In this document: positions 23,200-25,930 of the stretch, piece after piece | Layout: each line of letters starts with the position of its first letter | How positions within the stretch are numbered: the first letter of the stretch is position 1 | DNA from: an uncultured Oscillospiraceae bacterium | GTDB lineage: Bacteria; Bacillota; Clostridia; Oscillospirales; Acutalibacteraceae | NCBI GenBank assembly: GCA_900556765.1 | Contig: USQH01000005.1 | Coordinates: 1 to 25,930 of the forward strand | Direction: 5' to 3' | Length of the DNA: 25,930 nt | Made by a program: the position numbers and the translations under genes | The notes under the pieces: model-generated | The model's input: only the letters and a program-made list of their open reading frames with translations | Told to the model about the DNA's origin: nothing | Database searches by the model: none

Positions 23200-24972
23200 A
23201 TGGAAGAAGTTAAGCAAAGACGGCACCAAAATCTGATACAGGGCTCGATGATACTCGGCGTAGCCACCCTGTTGGTAAAGATAATCGGTGCCGTTTACAA
23301 AATACCGCTCGGCTGGATACTGGGCGGCGTCGGCAGCGGCTACTTCAGCGTTGCCTACGACGTGTATCTGCCGATATATACGCTGGCAATGTCAGGACTG
23401 CCTGTGGCTGTCTCGCGTATGGTAGCCGAGAGCGTGTCGGAAAACCGATTTAAGGACGCGCGTAATCTGTTAAAGCTCGCTAAAAAGGTGTTCGCTGTTA
23501 CCGGCGTCGTCTGCTTTGCGATAATGATGATCGCCGTGCCGCTGTATGTTAATAAGGTCGGCGATTCGGGCGATATGCTGCCCATGCTGGTCATATCGCC
23601 GTCAATAATCTTTTGCTGTATAATGTCGACCTACCGCGGATACTACGAGGGGCTTCGCAATATGTTCCCGACCGGCATTTCGCAGGTCATTGAGGCGCTT
23701 GGCAAACTGCTTATCGGCTTGGCGATTGCCTTGGCCGTAAAGGTCGCGCTTGCGTCCGAATTTGCGTCAAACGGCACCATAATGGGCAAGCTGATACAGC
23801 CGGACGGCAGCGCTGCCACGCTCGAAAAGGTGGCTGAAAAGGCAATGATGCCATACGTTGCCGCCGCCGCCATACTCGGAATCACTCTCGGCTCGGCGTT
23901 CGGAGCGCTGTTTCTCGTAATTCGCCATAAGCGCGTCGGCGACAAGTTCACCGAGGTAGAGCTGGCGTTATCGCCAGAGCCGCGTTCGAACAGGGTCATG
24001 CTCAAGGCGCTGGTCACTATCGCGGTGCCGATAGTTCTCGGCTCGATGGTGTCTCAGGTGGCGTCGCTGGTCGACCTTGTGATCGTTAAAGCACAGCTCA
24101 AATCGGTTGTTGCGTCCGGCTCGCAGCTTGTACGCGAGAGCTACGGCAACATTCTCGGCAACTACACCGACGGCGACTTGCCGAACTTTTTGTACGGCTG
24201 TTACCGCAACTACGCCTATTCGCTGTCTAATCTTGCGCCGACGGTCACTACCGTTATCGGCGTCAGCGCAATACCCGTGCTTGCAACGGCGTGGAGCGCG
24301 CACGATAGGACTGGCGTGAAGGAGAATATGGAGCTGTCGATACGCCTGTCGTCGATCATTGCGTTTCCGGCCGGACTGGGACTGTTTGCACTGGCACAGC
24401 CGATACTGTCGCTGCTTTACCCGACCCAGCTTGAGGAAGTTACGGTTGCCGCTCCGGTGCTGCAAATACTTGGCCTTGCCTCGATATTTATGTCGATAAA
24501 CGTGCCGGTCACAAGTATGCTTCAGGCAATCGGCAAGCAGAATATACCGGTTTACAATATGCTGATAGGCGTGATATTAAAGGTAGGCATCAATTATGCG
24601 CTGGTAGGCATTCCGTCGATTAACGTGGTCGGTGCACCGGTCGGCACCGCTGTTTGCTACGGATTCATACTGATTGCAAACCTCATCGCACTGGCGAAGC
24701 ACGCCAAGGTCGGACTCAATATAGTCAGCACGATAATCAAGCCCTTGATTGCCGGCGGACTATGCGCCGCCTCGGCTTACGGGGTTTACCGCCTGATGTC
24801 ACATCTGCGCGGAACAGGCAGTCTGACAACCCTTTCGGCGGTGGTTGCGGCGGTCGTTGTGTATGTATTGGCAATCGGATTTTTGAAGGTTCTCGGCAGA
24901 AATGATGTGCTGATGCTGCCGAAAGGACAAAAAATTGCGAAAATACTTGAAAAAATCGGTTGGATAGAGTAA
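23200..24972 (+). CDS. Polysaccharide/lipid-linked precursor flippase, MurJ-SpoVB/YabM type
   Basis: A 590-residue protein with about 14 membrane helices, of the MVF/MOP exporter superfamily. The opening LIQGSMILGVATLLVKIIGAVYKIPL is typical of the SpoVB/YabM/YtgP branch, which flips lipid-linked sugars or peptidoglycan precursors. The PVAVSRMVAE and GVSAIPVLATAWSAHDR segments agree. In Bacillus subtilis yabM lies directly before yabN (MazG), the same order as here, so this is best viewed as the YabM equivalent; SpoVB is the close alternative. I prefer ATG 23200 to the in-frame GTG at 23197, since AAGGAG (23187-23192) gives a normal spacing to it. It starts 12 bases after mtnN and may share its transcript. 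Confidence 0.9.
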   Translation: MEEVKQRRHQNLIQGSMILGVATLLVKIIGAVYKIPLGWILGGVGSGYFSVAYDVYLPIYTLAMSGLPVAVSRMVAESVSENRFKDARNLLKLAKKVFAVTGVVCFAIMMIAVPLYVNKVGDSGDMLPMLVISPSIIFCCIMSTYRGYYEGLRNMFPTGISQVIEALGKLLIGLAIALAVKVALASEFASNGTIMGKLIQPDGSAATLEKVAEKAMMPYVAAAAILGITLGSAFGALFLVIRHKRVGDKFTEVELALSPEPRSNRVMLKALVTIAVPIVLGSMVSQVASLVDLVIVKAQLKSVVASGSQLVRESYGNILGNYTDGDLPNFLYGCYRNYAYSLSNLAPTVTTVIGVSAIPVLATAWSAHDRTGVKENMELSIRLSSIIAFPAGLGLFALAQPILSLLYPTQLEEVTVAAPVLQILGLASIFMSINVPVTSMLQAIGKQNIPVYNMLIGVILKVGINYALVGIPSINVVGAPVGTAVCYGFILIANLIALAKHAKVGLNIVSTIIKPLIAGGLCAASAYGVYRLMSHLRGTGSLTTLSAVVAAVVVYVLAIGFLKVLGRNDVLMLPKGQKIAKILEKIGWIE

Positions 24973-25069
24973 AATGTCTATGATATAACTCAATTGTTGG
25001 AAAAATGTATGTGCATTTCACCCATATTTTACTCATAAAAATTATTATATTGGCTTAATTAGGACAAAT

Positions 25070-25852
25070 ATGATTGACTTTACTGAAAAACCGAATTATG
25101 ATATAAGTGACCTGATAGAGATCATGGCTATCCTGCGTTCCGACGGCGGTTGCCCGTGGGACAGGGAACAGACCCATGACTCCATACGTGCCAATGTTAT
25201 CGAGGAGGCGTATGAGGTCGCCGACGCTATCGACAGCGGCTCTGCCGATGCGCTGAAGGAGGAACTGGGCGATCTGCTGCTGCAGGTCGTTTTCCACAGC
25301 CGCATGGAGCAGGAAAGCGGTGGCTTCGATTTTGATGCCGTTTGCGACGGCGTGTGCAAAAAGCTCGTATTCCGGCACCCGTTCCTCTTCGGCGAGGCAA
25401 CCGGCGAAAGCTGGGAGGAGCTGAAGCAGCACGAAAAGGGCCAGACGACCGTGACAGAGACGCTCGACGGCGTGGCGCGTTCGCTGCCCGCCCTCTGGCG
25501 CAGCGAAAAGCTCCAGAAAAAAGCGGCAAAGACCGGCTTTTCATGGGAATCCGTTGAAGAAAGTCTGGATAAACTAGACGAAGAGACGGCGGAGCTGCGC
25601 CGTGCCGTGGAAACAGGGCAGGACGCGGAGGAGGAGCTTGGCGACGTGCTGTTCGCGGCGGTCAGCGCTGCGATCCGGCTGAACGCCGACCCGGAGCAGG
25701 CGCTGCACCGGGCGTGCGAAAAATTCATCCGGCGCTTCGGCGCCATGGAGCAGGCCGCGGCGGATGCCGGAAGGTCCCTTTCCGAGCTGACGCGGGACGA
25801 GCTTCTCGCCCTTTGGGCGCTTCAAAAGCAGGCGGAACATTCAAAAGCATAA
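25070..25852 (+). CDS. mazG: Nucleoside triphosphate pyrophosphohydrolase MazG
   Basis: A 260-residue two-domain MazG enzyme that converts (d)NTPs, including aberrant ones, to NMP and pyrophosphate. The N-terminal domain has CPWDREQTH (28-36), EEAYE (45-49) and EELGD (64-68). The second domain repeats the pattern with EETAE and EELGD (about residues 175-210). Both pairs provide the acidic metal ligands, so both domains look intact. It lacks the SAM-methyltransferase (TP-methylase) N-terminal domain found in B. subtilis YabN, so it is the short form. The ATG at 25070 has a weak AGGACA site; the 97-base gap upstream may hold a promoter I could not identify. Ile codons turn from ATA-rich to ATC-rich along the gene. 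Confidence 0.95.
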   Translation: MIDFTEKPNYDISDLIEIMAILRSDGGCPWDREQTHDSIRANVIEEAYEVADAIDSGSADALKEELGDLLLQVVFHSRMEQESGGFDFDAVCDGVCKKLVFRHPFLFGEATGESWEELKQHEKGQTTVTETLDGVARSLPALWRSEKLQKKAAKTGFSWESVEESLDKLDEETAELRRAVETGQDAEEELGDVLFAAVSAAIRLNADPEQALHRACEKFIRRFGAMEQAAADAGRSLSELTRDELLALWALQKQAEHSKA

Positions 25853-25887
25853 GATCAACCATCATTTATACGAAAAGAGGAGCTATC

Positions 25888-25930
25888 ATGAATAAAACGG
25901 AACTGATCGCAGAGGTCGCCAAGAAGTGCG
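25888..25930 (+). CDS. hup: HU-family DNA-binding protein (first 14 codons, cut by window edge)
   Basis: Only MNKTELIAEVAKKC is visible. This matches the invariant N-terminus of bacterial HU proteins (MNKTELI..VA), and a strong AAAGAGGAG site lies 8 bases upstream. HU directly after mazG is the common order in Clostridia and related Firmicutes, which adds support. HU bends and compacts DNA as a dimer. The body of the gene lies outside the window. Confidence 0.85.
   Translation, partial: MNKTELIAEVAKKC

Overview
The window looks like chromosome of a low-to-mid GC Gram-positive anaerobe of the class Clostridia (my guess is an uncultured Oscillospirales/Ruminococcaceae-type gut bacterium). This rests on gene content and order: a recJ - RelA/SpoT - dtd - metallo-hydrolase - hemZ string; a YabM/SpoVB-type flippase followed by mazG and an HU gene; a VanR/VanS-type two-component pair; an archaeal-type phosphoglycerate mutase; and a PaaK/ACT pair. 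Shine-Dalgarno sites are strong and TTG/GTG starts are frequent. No phage, transposon, CRISPR or plasmid genes are visible, so this is mostly core genome.

Layout. 1-515: start of an ABC-F ATPase gene (minus), cut by the window edge. 688-764: tRNA-Arg(ACG) with its own promoter and terminator (plus). 1145-7035: minus-strand block with a membrane-anchored NlpC/P60-like protein, a VanS-like kinase broken by a one-base frameshift, its response regulator, a tandem-ACT protein, PaaK, and ApgM. 7202-8104: membrane-anchored DUF5050-like protein (plus). 8105-8494: gene-free spacer with a degenerate 17/18-bp tandem repeat and a strong terminator. 8495-10057: AGCS-family sodium:amino-acid symporter (minus), preceded by a tandem glycine riboswitch with terminator and promoter (10111-10501). 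10560-13108: minus operon of CPBP protease, tadA and a secreted CBM9-like anchored protein. 13289-14912: two unknown membrane proteins (plus), from a promoter back-to-back with that of the CPBP operon, closed by a terminator at 15031. 15197-22419: plus-strand recJ, rsh, dtd, metallo-hydrolase, hemZ and zinc-ribbon gene, tightly packed. 22471-25930: nucleosidase, flippase, mazG and the first codons of HU.

How the parts fit. The right half is housekeeping: DNA repair (RecJ), stringent response (Rsh), proofreading of mischarged tRNA (Dtd), heme/radical-SAM chemistry (HemZ), SAM by-product salvage (nucleosidase), lipid-linked precursor export (flippase) and nucleotide-pool cleaning (MazG). The left half combines envelope sensing or remodelling (VanRS-like pair, NlpC-like enzyme) with amino-acid metabolism (glycine-controlled symporter, aryl-acid CoA ligase with an ACT partner).

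I did not find a clear new multi-gene system. The most unusual signals are non-coding: several unrelated short tandem or inverted repeats, each confined to an intergenic spacer (879-908, 1017-1079, 3859-3940, 8146-8260, 14926-14993); the frameshifted kinase; the layout of the glycine riboswitch; and a structured leader before recJ. Promoter, terminator and RNA-fold calls were made by eye; no folding or database search was run.
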